Under the pieces are notes generated by a model. It was given only the letters and a program-made list of their open reading frames with translations. It did not search any database and was not told the origin of the DNA. A stretch of 64,000 nucleotides of DNA from Arthrobacter sp. ISL-95 (GTDB lineage: Bacteria > Actinomycetota > Actinomycetes > Actinomycetales > Micrococcaceae). Positions 16,313-24,731 of this stretch are shown here, in pieces (the stretch's first letter is position 1; each line of letters starts with the position of its first letter). The stretch spans positions 520,372 through 584,371 of the forward strand of contig NZ_JAGGPR010000003.1 of assembly GCF_018613695.1 (NCBI RefSeq), in the 5' to 3' direction. The translations under genes were made by a program, and so were the position numbers.

Positions 16313-17086
16313 TTAGGCTTCGAAATGGGCTACGGGAGCTTGCTTGGCCACACTCTTGACCAGGGATTCCGCGACGTCCCGCAGTTTCAGATTGCGGGTG
16401 CTGGACGCCTTCTTGAGGATTTGGAACGCTTCTTGCTGCGTGCAGCGGTTTTGGCCCATGATGATTCCGCTGGCCAGATCGATCACAGTACGCGTCTGCA
16501 TGGCTTCCTGCAGATCGTCAGCATGCTGCTGCTTCACGCCGATGCGTACAGCCAACCGCAACGACCGCTCGGCCTGGCTTGCATAGAGTTCGCAATTACG
16601 AATGGTGGCGTCGTCAAACGCTTGGGCTTGCGGGGCGAAGAAGTTCAGGGCCGCTGTGGCTCCTTCATCCAATTCCAGGGGCACGCAAAGCGCCGAAAGA
16701 TGCCCCCGCTCGGCAATGACCGTGCAGTACTCGGACCAGCGGTCTTCGATGGACGTGTCAGGAACATGCTGGGTCCCATGGCTGCGCATGGCCTCCAAGC
16801 ACGGACCATCCCCGTACGCCTGCTGAACCTCATCGATCAGCCTGGCTTCGTGGGTGCTCCCGGCCACCGTCGCAGTGCGCCGGCGACGACTCAGAGTGAT
16901 GCCGCAGAGCACATCCATGCCAACGGCTTGTGACACCGCGGAAGCCGAGAATACGGCGAGCTCATGCAGGAAACCGCCCACATCGTCGCTGTCTATCACG
17001 AGGTCTTGCAGTTGCCCAGGCACCGAAGCATCGTCAGGCGCAGAGACAGCATCAGGCGCCGCAAGATCAACGTTCATTTCGTCCAT
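16313..17086 (-). CDS. GAF-ANTAR regulator
   Basis: The 257-aa protein has a GAF domain at about residues 40-185 (GPCLEAMRSHGTQHVPD, LSALCVPLELDEGATAALNFFAP) and an ANTAR RNA-binding domain at about 190-250 (LQEAMQTRTVIDLASGIIMGQNRCTQ and EAFQILKKASSTRN). ANTAR proteins bind paired hexaloop hairpins and cause antitermination; GAF gives the signal input. No receiver domain is present. It is flanked on both sides by paralogous Cys-rich genes, divergent from the one at 17263 with 176 bp between starts. A second start at MNVDLAAP (9 nt in) is possible. The targets and signal are unknown. Confidence 0.88.
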   Translation of the reverse strand: MDEMNVDLAAPDAVSAPDDASVPGQLQDLVIDSDDVGGFLHELAVFSASAVSQAVGMDVLCGITLSRRRRTATVAGSTHEARLIDEVQQAYGDGPCLEAMRSHGTQHVPDTSIEDRWSEYCTVIAERGHLSALCVPLELDEGATAALNFFAPQAQAFDDATIRNCELYASQAERSLRLAVRIGVKQQHADDLQEAMQTRTVIDLASGIIMGQNRCTQQEAFQILKKASSTRNLKLRDVAESLVKSVAKQAPVAHFEA

Positions 17087-17262
17087 GCCTCATTTTACGG
17101 TGGCGCGGAGCCAAATCGTCACCGTTTTGGCGACGGAAACAGAATCCTTGCATCTCAGGTGCACCTATGTGCACAATCAACCTATAGTCCCCACCACAGG
17201 ACCCAGGCTTTCCAGCTCATGCAGACGGGCGTCCCGCATTTTTTATGCAGAGGCACAGACCC

Positions 17263-17694
17263 ATGCCGGCTCAGCCAGCGTCCAGAGTCCCGGACGAAGC
17301 ACATCAACCACCCGACGAGCCGTTGTGGTGCTCACGGTGCAATACGGACCAGCACCTTCTGGTGAATTCGATTCAATCGCACTATCCACCCGCGCCCAAC
17401 ATGGTGAACGTGGCATACGAATGCCATGCCTGCAAGTACTCCTATGAGCACGTCGCCTCCGTTCGGCGCGTGGCAGCGGTGCTGAACCGCCCGGGTGTTC
17501 CTCAGGGCGTGCTGCAGTTCGGCGGGCAATACCTGCACTGCGGGGAACCGATGAAGACCAAGAGCTGCGAGTTGCGCAGGATCCAGGCTTCCCTGGTGCT
17601 CACTCCGGGAGCGCAGCTGCGGATGTACGAGGTACTTATCAACACACGGATTCTCGGATGTCATTGCGGCTTCCGCATGGAAATCCCTGATTGA
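17263..17694 (+). CDS. Cys-rich (zinc-ribbon-like) protein, paralogue B
   Basis: The 143-aa protein is homologous to the product of 15634-16092: LWCSRCNTDQH, YECHACKYSY, YLHCGEPM and LGCHCGFRMEIP align in the same order and spacing. In the third cluster the first Cys is replaced (QYLHC against SCTHC), so one knuckle is degenerate. A Pro-rich N-terminus precedes the first cluster. ATG 17263 has AGAGG nine bases upstream; ATG 17245 is an alternative. It is transcribed away from the GAF-ANTAR gene, towards two small proline-rich genes. The function is unknown. Confidence 0.75.
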   Translation: MPAQPASRVPDEAHQPPDEPLWCSRCNTDQHLLVNSIQSHYPPAPNMVNVAYECHACKYSYEHVASVRRVAAVLNRPGVPQGVLQFGGQYLHCGEPMKTKSCELRRIQASLVLTPGAQLRMYEVLINTRILGCHCGFRMEIPD

Positions 17695-17782
17695 GGTGGG
17701 CGGCACCATGAGCAACGACGCAATGAGAAGGCAAACCACGGGGAGCTACACCAACAGTCTTGAACCTATCGGGAGGGAAAGC

Positions 17783-17989
17783 ATGCACACAGAATCACAA
17801 CGAAAAGAGCCTTTGACCACGGGGGGCGGGAAGCCCGGGACAGCCGGCAAGCGCAGCCTTCCCGATCCCCCGGACCCGGACAATCTGCCCATCGATTATC
17901 CGGGCTCAGGTTGGGATTCCGGGAGGTACCCCTCCGCTGTTCCCGGAAGCCTCCGGCCGCAGCACTCCGCTCACTGGCGAAGCGCCTGA
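17783..17989 (+). CDS. Small hydrophilic protein, 68 aa
   Basis: ATG 17783 has an excellent ribosome site (GGGAGGG five bases upstream). A start at 17708 would add 25 residues, with a weaker site. The product is polar, rich in Gly, Pro, Ser and Arg (SLPDPPDPDNLPIDYPGSGW), with no hydrophobic segment or Cys. It is probably disordered and I recognise no family. It lies 88 bp after the Cys-rich paralogue B and just before a proline-rich ORF. Confidence 0.55.
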   Translation: MHTESQRKEPLTTGGGKPGTAGKRSLPDPPDPDNLPIDYPGSGWDSGRYPSAVPGSLRPQHSAHWRSA

Positions 17990-17991
17990 CC

Positions 17992-18150
17992 ATGAGCGGC
18001 TTCCCTCCGGACCCCTCGCATCCCGACCCCACCCGGGAGCCCGGTCCCACTCCCGAGCCGGTTCCGTTGCCGGAGCCGGGGCCACCACCCGTACCAGAGC
18101 CCACGCCGGGACCTCCAACACCGGGAGAACCGCCGGGACCTTTGACGTAG
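17992..18150 (+). CDS. Proline-rich peptide, 52 aa
   Basis: The ORF starts two bases after the stop of the 68-aa gene. About 40 percent of residues are Pro in a repeating PEP/PGP pattern (for example REPGPTPEPVPLPEPGPP), with no Cys, no signal peptide and no membrane segment. No good ribosome site is visible, so translation would rely on coupling to the upstream gene. A strong terminator follows at 18198. The biased composition could make this a chance ORF. Confidence 0.45.
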   Translation: MSGFPPDPSHPDPTREPGPTPEPVPLPEPGPPPVPEPTPGPPTPGEPPGPLT

Positions 18151-18197
18151 TTCCCACAGACCGGGTCCCGCAAATCCCCCAGTCAGGATCCGAACGA

Positions 18198-18235
18198 GGG
18201 CATGTCGCGCTACAGGGAGCGCGGCATGCCCTTTT
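18198..18235 (+). terminator. Terminator after the small-protein genes
   Basis: GGGCATG plus CGCGC pairs with GCGCG plus CATGCCC across TACAGGGA, with one bulge, and is followed by TTTT at 18232-18235. Confidence 0.85.
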
Positions 18236-18270
18236 CGTGCGCTTGCGACCGCTTCTTCGGTTTGAATCTG

Positions 18271-18318
18271 TGTTTGTGTTGGTTTCTATTGACTAACCAA
18301 CATAAACAAAGATAGAGT
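18271..18318 (+). promoter_or_regulatory. Promoter and operator of the fructose operon
   Basis: A near-perfect inverted repeat, TGTTTGTGTTGGTTT (18271-18285) against TAACCAACATAAACA (18294-18308), differs at 2 of 15 positions. The promoter TTGACT (18289-18294) and TAGAGT (18313-18318, spacing 18) starts inside it, so a bound repressor would block RNA polymerase. It is the likely site for the DeoR-type regulator encoded next. Confidence 0.7.
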
Positions 18319-18394
18319 CAAGCAATTCCACATCGTTGTGACAGCAGTCACTGATGTGGCTGCACTGCTAAGCAGCTTGACCAATGGAGGGTAA

Positions 18395-19186
18395 GTGTTC
18401 GCCGAAGAGCGCCAGCAACTGATCTCCGCACTCGTCGCAGAGCGCGGAAGGGTGAGCGTCACAGACCTCGCCGACCGTTTCAGCATCACCACTGAAACAA
18501 TCCGCCGCGACCTCGCGGCCCTTGAAGTCTCCGGCAATCTGAGGCGCGTACACGGCGGCGCCGTCCCTTCGGACCGCCTAAGCACCCGCGAAGAGAGCAT
18601 CTTGGAGCGCGCCGTCCAGCGTCAGGTGGAAAAACTCCGCATCGCCAACGCAGCACTCGCACTGATCCCCCAACTCACCACGGGGAGCATTCTCTTGGAC
18701 GCCGGTTCCACTACGGAAACCCTCGCAGACCTCTTGGCGCAACAGACGCCATCGGCCAACGGAAACGATGAACTCGTGGTCATCACGCATGCCATTCCCA
18801 TCGCCGCCAAACTTTCCACCACGCCAGGCATAGCTCTCCAAATCCTTGGCGGACGTGTCCGTGGACTGACCCAGGCCGCCGTCGGGCAGTCCACCGTGGA
18901 GGCGGCGTACAAACTTCGCCCGGACATCGCATTCGTCGGAGCCAACGGCATCCACGCGACGTTCGGGCTCAGCACCCCTGATCCCGATGAAGCCGCGGTC
19001 AAAGCCGCCTTCGTCACCTCAGCCCGCCGCGTGGTGGCACTTGCCGACTCTTCCAAACTGGACGCCGAAACCCTGGTCCAGTTCGCCAACCTGAAGGATG
19101 TTGACACCTTGATTACAGACGGCGAACCGTCCGCGGAACTCGCAGCAGCCCTGGCAGAGGCCGGCGTCGACGTGGTGATCGCATGA
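18395..19186 (+). CDS. fruR: DeoR-family regulator of the fructose operon
   Basis: The 263-aa DeoR regulator has an N-terminal winged helix (RGRVSVTDLADRFSITTETIRRDL) with the family signature and GNLRRVHGGAV, then a sugar-phosphate sensor of isomerase fold (SILLDAGSTTETLADLL, VGANGIHATFGLSTPD, VVALADSSKL). The GTG 18395 start is fixed by GGAGG upstream. It is first in a tightly packed operon with fruK, fruA and ptsH, and overlaps fruK by 4 bp. By analogy it represses the operon and is released by fructose 1-phosphate or a related sugar phosphate. Confidence 0.88.
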   Translation: MFAEERQQLISALVAERGRVSVTDLADRFSITTETIRRDLAALEVSGNLRRVHGGAVPSDRLSTREESILERAVQRQVEKLRIANAALALIPQLTTGSILLDAGSTTETLADLLAQQTPSANGNDELVVITHAIPIAAKLSTTPGIALQILGGRVRGLTQAAVGQSTVEAAYKLRPDIAFVGANGIHATFGLSTPDPDEAAVKAAFVTSARRVVALADSSKLDAETLVQFANLKDVDTLITDGEPSAELAAALAEAGVDVVIA

Positions 19187-20175
19187 TCGTCACGTTGACC
19201 GCCAACCCCAGCCTGGACCGCACTGTTGAGCTTCCCTCTGCCTTGGCCCGCGGTGAAGTGCAGCGTGCGGTAGCCGTCCACCAGGAATCCGGCGGAAAGG
19301 GCGTCAATGTTTCCCGGGCACTCGTGGCCTCCGGCCTCGAGACCCTGGCAGTTCTTCCGGGCGCCGACTCGGACCCGGTCCTTTCAGGGCTTCACGACGG
19401 CGGTGTACCGTTCGCGGCACTGCCCATCGGTCAGGCGTTGCGCAGCAATGTCACACTCACCGAACCCGATGGCGTCACCACCAAGATCAACGAACCCGGC
19501 CCGGAGCTGAGCGATGAACAGCAGGAAGCCCTGATCGGGCTGCTGCTGGAACGCTCCCGTGGCGCCAGCTGGGTGGTACTCGCAGGATCGCTCCCACCAG
19601 GAGTGCCCGCGGATTTCTACGCCACCATCGCTCGTCGACTCCGATCGAGTGCGGACGGAACGGCCTCCCCAAACATCGCCATTGACTCCTCCGGAGCGCC
19701 CCTCGCGGCCGCTTTGGTGGGCGATGCCGGAGGGAAGCCGGACCTCCTCAAACCCAACGCGGAAGAGCTCGCAGAGCTTGCTGCCGCCGCCGGATTCACC
19801 AACGTCTCCACTGCTGACGAACTGGAAGCGGATCCGGCCAAAGCCGCTGAAGCCGCAGCCGCCGTCGTCGCCAGCGGTGTAGGTGCCGTTCTAGCAACAC
19901 TCGGGTCCAAGGGAGCAGTCCTGGTGACGGCGGACGGAGCATGGTTCGCCACGCATCCGCCCATCAAAGCCGTTAGCACGGTGGGTGCCGGGGACTCTTC
20001 ACTTGCCGGCTACTTGCTGGCTGCAACCCAAGGCGGCTCTGCGCAGGACTGCCTTCGTCAAGCCGTGGCACATGGTGCCGCTGCTGCTTCGCTGCCGGGC
20101 TCCACTGTCCCGGCAGTCCACCAGACAACCCCCAATGCCGTAACCATCACGGCCCTCCAGAAGGACTCACAGTGA
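19183..20175 (+). CDS. fruK: 1-phosphofructokinase (PfkB family)
   Basis: The 330-aa PfkB-family kinase has ANPSLDRTVEL at the N-terminus, QESGGKGVNVSRALVASG, KPNAEELAEL and the anion-hole signature STVGAGDSSLAGYL with the catalytic Asp. It phosphorylates fructose 1-phosphate, delivered by the PTS permease, to fructose 1,6-bisphosphate with ATP in the cytoplasm. Start ATG 19183 overlaps the fruR stop by 4 bp and its stop overlaps the fruA GTG. It carries a slightly long Ala-rich insert around residues 195-230. Confidence 0.93.
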   Translation: MIVTLTANPSLDRTVELPSALARGEVQRAVAVHQESGGKGVNVSRALVASGLETLAVLPGADSDPVLSGLHDGGVPFAALPIGQALRSNVTLTEPDGVTTKINEPGPELSDEQQEALIGLLLERSRGASWVVLAGSLPPGVPADFYATIARRLRSSADGTASPNIAIDSSGAPLAAALVGDAGGKPDLLKPNAEELAELAAAAGFTNVSTADELEADPAKAAEAAAAVVASGVGAVLATLGSKGAVLVTADGAWFATHPPIKAVSTVGAGDSSLAGYLLAATQGGSAQDCLRQAVAHGAAAASLPGSTVPAVHQTTPNAVTITALQKDSQ

Positions 20176-22205
20176 CCCAGCTGATCACAACCCAATTGGT
20201 CACCCTCGACCAAAACCTGGGCGACTCCCCCGCCGACGTCATCCGCGTCCTGGCCGGCAAAGTTGCCGCCAGCGGCCGTGCTTCCGAGGTTGAAGGGCTC
20301 TTTACCGACGCCTTCGCCCGTGAGCAGAAGACCGCAACCGGCGTCCCCGGCGGCATCGCCATTCCGCACTGCCGCTCCGCTGCAGTTCAAGAGCCTGCCT
20401 TGGCCATGGCCCGGCTGTCCCACAAGGTGGACTTCGGCGCCAAGGACGGTCCCGCTGACCTCATCTTCTTCATCGCAGCCCCGGACGGCGCGGACCAGGA
20501 GCACCTCAAGCTGCTCTCAAAATTGGCCCGCTCGCTGATCAAAAAGGACTTCACCGCAGCACTGCGCGCGGCTTCCACCGAGCAGGACATTGTGGACCTC
20601 GTGGACGGCGCTCTGGCCGATAAGCCTGCTGCTGCACCTGCAGAGGCTGCTGCATCTAGCACTGCTGCCGGCGAAGCTTCGAACACTTCAGCACCCAAGC
20701 GCATCGTGGCCGTGACAGCTTGCCCTACAGGCATCGCGCATACGTACATGGCGGCTGACTCGCTGGTTGCCGCTGCCAAGGAAATGGGCGTCGACCTTCA
20801 AGTCGAGACCCAGGGCTCCTCCGGTGCCAAGCCGCTGGACCCGGCAGTGATCGCAGCGGCTGACGCCGTGATCTTCGCGGTGGACGTCGATGTTCGCGGC
20901 AAGGAGCGTTTCGCGGGAAAGCCGGTCATCAACGCACCGGTCAAGCGAGGCATCGATGAGCCCACGCAGATGGTCCAGGAAGCACTAGCAGCTGCCGAGG
21001 ACCCCCGGGCCCGCCGTGTTCCGCATTTCGGTGCAGAAGAGCAGGCTGAGCGCGCGGAGGAGGAGAAGGGCGAGCACATCGGCCAGAAGCTGAAGCGCGC
21101 GCTCCTCACGGGCGTCTCCTACATGATTCCGTTCGTGGCCGGTGGTGGTCTGCTGATTGCCCTGGGCTTCCTGCTGGGCGGCTACGAAATCACTGAGGTT
21201 GCGGACAAGGTGGTGCTGGAAAACAACTTCGGCAACCTCCCTGAAGGCGGGCTCACCATTTATCTTGGTGCGGTCCTGTTCAAGATCGGCGCCCTGTCCA
21301 TGGGCTTCCTGGTCCCGGCGCTGGCTGGTTACATCGCCTACGCCATCGCTGACCGGCCGGGCATTGCCCCGGGTTTTGTTGCCGGTGCCGTATCAGGTTT
21401 TATGGGTGCCGGGTTCCTTGGCGGCATCGTGGGCGGTCTTCTGGCCGGCTACATCGCGCATCTGATCGGGACGTGGCAGGTACCCCGCTGGCTCCGCGGC
21501 TTGATGCCTGTGGTCATTATCCCGCTGCTGGCCTCCATCGTCGCTTCGGGCCTGATGTTCCTGGTCCTCGGCGGTCCCATCGCCGGCCTTACCGTAGCTC
21601 TTAATAACTGGCTCACGGGTATGAGCGGCGCCTCTGCCGTAGTCCTCGGCATCATTCTCGGCCTCATGATGTGCTTCGACCTCGGCGGTCCGGTCAACAA
21701 GGTTGCCTACGCCTTCGCAGTAGCTGGCCTGAGTGCCGGCAGCGCTGACAATCAGGCACCGTGGCTCATCATGGGCACCGTCATGGCAGCGGGCATGGTT
21801 CCGCCGCTGGCCATGGCCCTGGCAACAGTCCTGAACAAGAAGCTCTTCAGCCTCGCAGAGCGCGAAAACGGCAAGGCCGCTTGGTTACTGGGTGCCTCCT
21901 TCATCTCTGAAGGTGCCATCCCCTTCGCCGCAGCCGACCCTCTGCGCGTCATCCCGGCCAGCATGGTGGGCGGCGCACTGACAGGAGCGCTCTGCATGGC
22001 CACCGGGGTCACCTCCCAGGCTCCCCACGGCGGACTCTTCGTCTTCTTCGCCATTGGCAACCTGCCAATGTTCATCATCGCCATCGTGGCCGGAATGGTG
22101 GTCAGCGCTCTGGCAGTCATCGCTCTCAAGCGCTTTGCCGTCAAGAAGCCGGTACAAGCAGAGACCACCCCGGCCACGGCTGCTACCAGCACAGCCAACG
22201 TCTAG
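20172..22205 (+). CDS. fruA: Fructose-specific PTS enzyme IIABC
   Basis: The 677-aa fused permease has EIIA at residues 1 to about 150 with the phosphorylated H66 in GGIAIPHCRS. EIIB runs from about 175 to 275 with C184 in VTACPTGIAHTYMAADSL, and EIIC from about 305 to 655 with many membrane helices (SYMIPFVAGGGLLIALGFLL, LGGPVNKVAYAFAV). It imports fructose and phosphorylates it to fructose 1-phosphate, taking phosphate from HPr. The GTG 20172 start overlaps the fruK stop by 4 bp. An Ala/Thr-rich tail ends the protein. Confidence 0.94.
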   Translation: MTQLITTQLVTLDQNLGDSPADVIRVLAGKVAASGRASEVEGLFTDAFAREQKTATGVPGGIAIPHCRSAAVQEPALAMARLSHKVDFGAKDGPADLIFFIAAPDGADQEHLKLLSKLARSLIKKDFTAALRAASTEQDIVDLVDGALADKPAAAPAEAAASSTAAGEASNTSAPKRIVAVTACPTGIAHTYMAADSLVAAAKEMGVDLQVETQGSSGAKPLDPAVIAAADAVIFAVDVDVRGKERFAGKPVINAPVKRGIDEPTQMVQEALAAAEDPRARRVPHFGAEEQAERAEEEKGEHIGQKLKRALLTGVSYMIPFVAGGGLLIALGFLLGGYEITEVADKVVLENNFGNLPEGGLTIYLGAVLFKIGALSMGFLVPALAGYIAYAIADRPGIAPGFVAGAVSGFMGAGFLGGIVGGLLAGYIAHLIGTWQVPRWLRGLMPVVIIPLLASIVASGLMFLVLGGPIAGLTVALNNWLTGMSGASAVVLGIILGLMMCFDLGGPVNKVAYAFAVAGLSAGSADNQAPWLIMGTVMAAGMVPPLAMALATVLNKKLFSLAERENGKAAWLLGASFISEGAIPFAAADPLRVIPASMVGGALTGALCMATGVTSQAPHGGLFVFFAIGNLPMFIIAIVAGMVVSALAVIALKRFAVKKPVQAETTPATAATSTANV

Positions 22206-22273
22206 GCCACTCACCGTCTAGACTTCCCACAAAGCCACCCCTCATAACCGCCACCCTTCACAAAGGAGCATCA

Positions 22274-22549
22274 ATGCCAGAACGTACAGCCACCATCGCC
22301 AGCCGCGTCGGCCTTCACGCCCGCCCGGCTGCAATCTTTGCCGAGGCAGCAGGAGACCTGGATATCGACGTCACCATCGCACGTCAGGGCGAACCCGCCG
22401 ACGACGCCATGGATGCCGCCAGCATCCTGTCCCTCATGAGCCTGGGCGCTTCCCATGGCGACGTCGTAGTGCTGCGAGCTGAAGGTGACGGCGCAGACGC
22501 CGCACTGGACAGCCTGGTAAAGATCCTCGAAACGGACCACGACGCCTAA
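22274..22549 (+). CDS. ptsH: Phosphocarrier protein HPr
   Basis: The 91-aa HPr has the active-site H15 in SRVGLHARPAAIF. The regulatory Ser region of low-GC HPr reads MDAASILSLMSLGASHGD, with Ser in place. It passes phosphate from enzyme I to fruA's EIIA domain. AAAGGAG lies eight bases before ATG 22274. It is last in the fructose operon, 68 bp after fruA, and a long hairpin follows. Enzyme I (ptsI) is not in this window. Confidence 0.94.
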   Translation: MPERTATIASRVGLHARPAAIFAEAAGDLDIDVTIARQGEPADDAMDAASILSLMSLGASHGDVVVLRAEGDGADAALDSLVKILETDHDA

Positions 22550-22572
22550 GCGCTCAACAACTACGCCGAGCA

Positions 22573-22628
22573 ACACTGAAAGAGCCTGGCGACACCCGGA
22601 TATCGGTGTCGTCAGGCTCTCTCAGTGT
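22573..22628 (+). terminator. Hairpin terminator between ptsH and topoisomerase IB
   Basis: A long, nearly complete stem, ACACTGA...GAGCCTG.CGACACC, pairs with GGTGTCG.CAGGCTC...TCAGTGT around a short centre. It lies between convergent genes. There is no clear T-run on either side, so it may act with Rho or on both strands. Confidence 0.75.
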
Positions 22629-22659
22629 CCAAGCTCGATCTATGGTCCCCCGGCTGCAG

Positions 22660-23616
22660 CTAGGACTTCTCGCCGTTCAGGAATGCCGCAACGGAAGCCT
22701 CAGTCGGTTTTACTTCCTTCAGTGCTCCCGAGAGGTACGCCTCAATGATCCTCGGATCAACGTAGGAGGACCGGGCAACGGACGGGGTGTTGCCCAGCAG
22801 CTCCGAGGCTTCCTTGATGGCCCGCACTATGGCTTGGCGCGGCGTCCCCTTGTGGCCTGACTTGATGAGGCAAAGCGCAGCGGCCGCAGTGCCCTTCCAC
22901 GTCCGGAAATCCTTGGAGGTGTAAGCCTCACCGGCTATACCGCGCAGGTATTCATTGATCATGGGCCCGTCCACGGAAACCCATGTCCCACTGCTCTGGT
23001 AAGCCAGCAACCGTTCTTTGCCGGGCCGCTGAGCCAGGGGCTCCAGAAAAGCCGCAAGTCCGGGGTCGTGGATGGAGGTGTCCCACAGCTGGCCGCTCTT
23101 ACCAGGGAATTTCAGGAAGACGTCCTGCCCCACAACCCGTGCATGGCGGCACCTTAGCGTGGTGAGCCCGTAGGAGCCGTTCTGCTTCATGTAGACCTCT
23201 GAGCCAACACGGAGTGCGCCAAGGTCCATTAGCCGGACGGCGGCGGCGAGGGTTTGTTGGCGGGGATCATCGGTGTTCTGCAGGTGCACAGTGACATTGC
23301 GGCGAATGGCAGGCAGGACCAAGCCCAGCTTGGCGGCCCGGAGGAACTTCTCGGTGTCCTTCCGCTCACGCCACCGCGGATGGTAGATGTACTGGCTGCG
23401 CCCGGCGCCGTCCACACCGGTGGCCAGAATATGGCCGTGTTCGTACGGGCTGATCCACACATCGGTCCACGCAGGCGGGATCGCCAGCGCGTTGATGCGC
23501 TGGCGATCCTCTTTGCTGACCAGGCTCCCATCCGGGTGCCTGTAGCTGAACCCTTTTCCTACTTTGCGGCGGACGATGCCGGGCTTGGACAGGTCACTGC
23601 GCTTAAGCCTGGGCAC
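22660..23616 (-). CDS. DNA topoisomerase IB (poxvirus-like)
   Basis: The 318-aa enzyme is of the small bacterial/poxviral topoisomerase IB family. The N-terminal domain has PPAWTDVWISPYEHGHILATG; the catalytic domain has GALRVGSEVY, TTLRCRHARV, KDFRTWKGTAAAAL with the catalytic Arg, and the nucleophile Y285 in VARSSYVDPRI. It relaxes supercoils through a 3'-phosphotyrosyl link. The start is GTG 23616. It lies 44 bp downstream of the Dps gene on the same strand. Both belong to a block of DNA-protection genes. Gene names vary, so I give none. Confidence 0.9.
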   Translation of the reverse strand: MPRLKRSDLSKPGIVRRKVGKGFSYRHPDGSLVSKEDRQRINALAIPPAWTDVWISPYEHGHILATGVDGAGRSQYIYHPRWRERKDTEKFLRAAKLGLVLPAIRRNVTVHLQNTDDPRQQTLAAAVRLMDLGALRVGSEVYMKQNGSYGLTTLRCRHARVVGQDVFLKFPGKSGQLWDTSIHDPGLAAFLEPLAQRPGKERLLAYQSSGTWVSVDGPMINEYLRGIAGEAYTSKDFRTWKGTAAAALCLIKSGHKGTPRQAIVRAIKEASELLGNTPSVARSSYVDPRIIEAYLSGALKEVKPTEASVAAFLNGEKS

Positions 23617-23660
23617 TGTCTATCCGGCCTGTTCGCGATCAGCCTGATCCGGGGTTCCGG

Positions 23661-24140
23661 CTAGGCCTCGTCCGGATCCGTTACGGCAGCGCCGGCATTC
23701 ATGATTTCGGCGTTGATCATCCATACCAGCTGCTCAAGGCGGGCGATGAATGCATGCAGAAGGTCCGCCGTCGTGGGGTCTTCCTCATCCACTTCGTCAT
23801 GGACGTCGCGCATGGTCTGGACAGTGCGCTCCACGCGATCAGTCACCAGCTTGACGGCGTTCTTGGTGTTGACCAGGCCGGCCGGGAATTCTTCCAGGCG
23901 CGTGCCCTTGGCGATGGTCGCGCTGCGGCCGTCGGGCAGGGCGTGGAGGGCACGCATGCGCTCGGCAGTGTCGTCGGCGAACTGGCGGGTGCCGAGGACA
24001 AGCTCGTCCAACTGGAGGTGAAGGTCGCGGAAGTTCGGTCCCACGATGTTCCAGTGCGCCTGCTTTCCCTGGAGCTGTAGCTCAATAAGGTCTGTCAGGA
24101 CGATCTGAAGGTTGTCTGCAAGCTGCTGTGACGCTTTCAT
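23661..24140 (-). CDS. dps: Dps-family DNA-protecting ferritin
   Basis: The 159-aa Dps protein has the ferroxidase-site signature LQGKQAHWNIVGPNF then RDLHLQLDEL, split between subunits of a 12-mer. The rest is four-helix ferritin fold (TADLLHAFIARLEQLVWMI). It oxidises Fe2+ with hydrogen peroxide, stores iron and coats DNA in stress. GAGAGGAAC precedes ATG 24140. It may be co-transcribed with topoisomerase IB downstream. The 309-bp upstream region is shared with a divergent small membrane protein. Confidence 0.92.
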   Translation of the reverse strand: MKASQQLADNLQIVLTDLIELQLQGKQAHWNIVGPNFRDLHLQLDELVLGTRQFADDTAERMRALHALPDGRSATIAKGTRLEEFPAGLVNTKNAVKLVTDRVERTVQTMRDVHDEVDEEDPTTADLLHAFIARLEQLVWMINAEIMNAGAAVTDPDEA

Positions 24141-24449
24141 GTGTTCCTCTCATGGACGTTCATGTGAGCCAAAAACGCGCCGCAAGGTTTCTGCGGCAAC
24201 TGCCCAATCATCAAGTGACGACTGCAATAAGCCTTTCATAAGGATGCTTAGTAGTACAATGAGGAGTGTTACTGTTCACGACTGGCGAACTTCTCCTCAC
24301 GGCGAAGGCCGGTATGTGATACGTGAAAAGGCACTTTGAGGCCGTGGAACGCCTCCAAGTACCGGCATAACTAAATCGAAGTAACTCGGAATGCATACTC
24401 GGGAATTGGCGAGTCATCAAAGATTCCCTTGGAAAGGAATGTGCTGACC
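24141..24449. other. Divergent intergenic region between dps and a small membrane protein
   Basis: This 309-bp stretch holds no supported gene. A good -10 box TACAAT lies at 24255-24260 on the plus strand, with a poorly matching -35. A 26-codon ORF (24259-24339) starts within that box, so it is unlikely to be translated from this promoter. The region must carry the dps promoter on the minus strand, but I could not pin it. Confidence 0.5.
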
Positions 24450-24620
24450 ATGAATACGCTTCTGATCATTGCTGGTGTAGTAGCAATTGTTCTTCTTCTT
24501 GTGGGCGGCTTCTCTCAGGCCCTCAACTGGTTGCTGTGGGTAGGCGTTATCCTCCTCGTCATCGCAGCCATTGGCTGGTTGCTGAGCTTCATGTCAGGTC
24601 GCAGGGGCCACACGGTATAA
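24450..24620 (+). CDS. Small two-helix membrane protein, 56 aa
   Basis: The 56-aa protein is almost wholly hydrophobic, with two membrane helices (LLIIAGVVAIVLLLVGGF and LLWVGVILLVIAAIGWLL) and a short basic tail GRRGHTV. ATG 24450 lies 11 bases after AAGGA; GTG 24441 in the same frame would add three residues. Similar 50-60 residue actinobacterial membrane proteins are linked to stress regulons, but I know of no assigned function. It is divergent from dps, and a strong hairpin follows. Confidence 0.75.
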   Translation: MNTLLIIAGVVAIVLLLVGGFSQALNWLLWVGVILLVIAAIGWLLSFMSGRRGHTV

Positions 24621-24682
24621 ATCAGCCGAACCCGCTCCACCCGGACTAATCCGGGCGCGCCAAAAGCACTTACGGACCGCGA

Positions 24683-24721
24683 GGGCTGCTCCCACCGCTG
24701 CAAGTGCGGCGGGAGCAGCCC
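24683..24721 (+). terminator. Hairpin between convergent small genes
   Basis: GGGCTGCTCCC (24683-24693) pairs perfectly with GGGAGCAGCCC (24711-24721), extended by CCGC/GCGG inside. The flanking GA/TC bases also pair. No T-run follows. It is placed between the 56-aa gene and the convergent 73-aa gene. Confidence 0.75.
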
Positions 24722-24731
24722 TCCGGCATCA

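Noticed and set aside
24259..24339. 26-codon ORF upstream of the 56-aa membrane protein
   Set aside because: Its ATG lies inside the TACAAT -10 box, so the promoter seen could not yield a transcript containing it. No ribosome site or conservation evidence.
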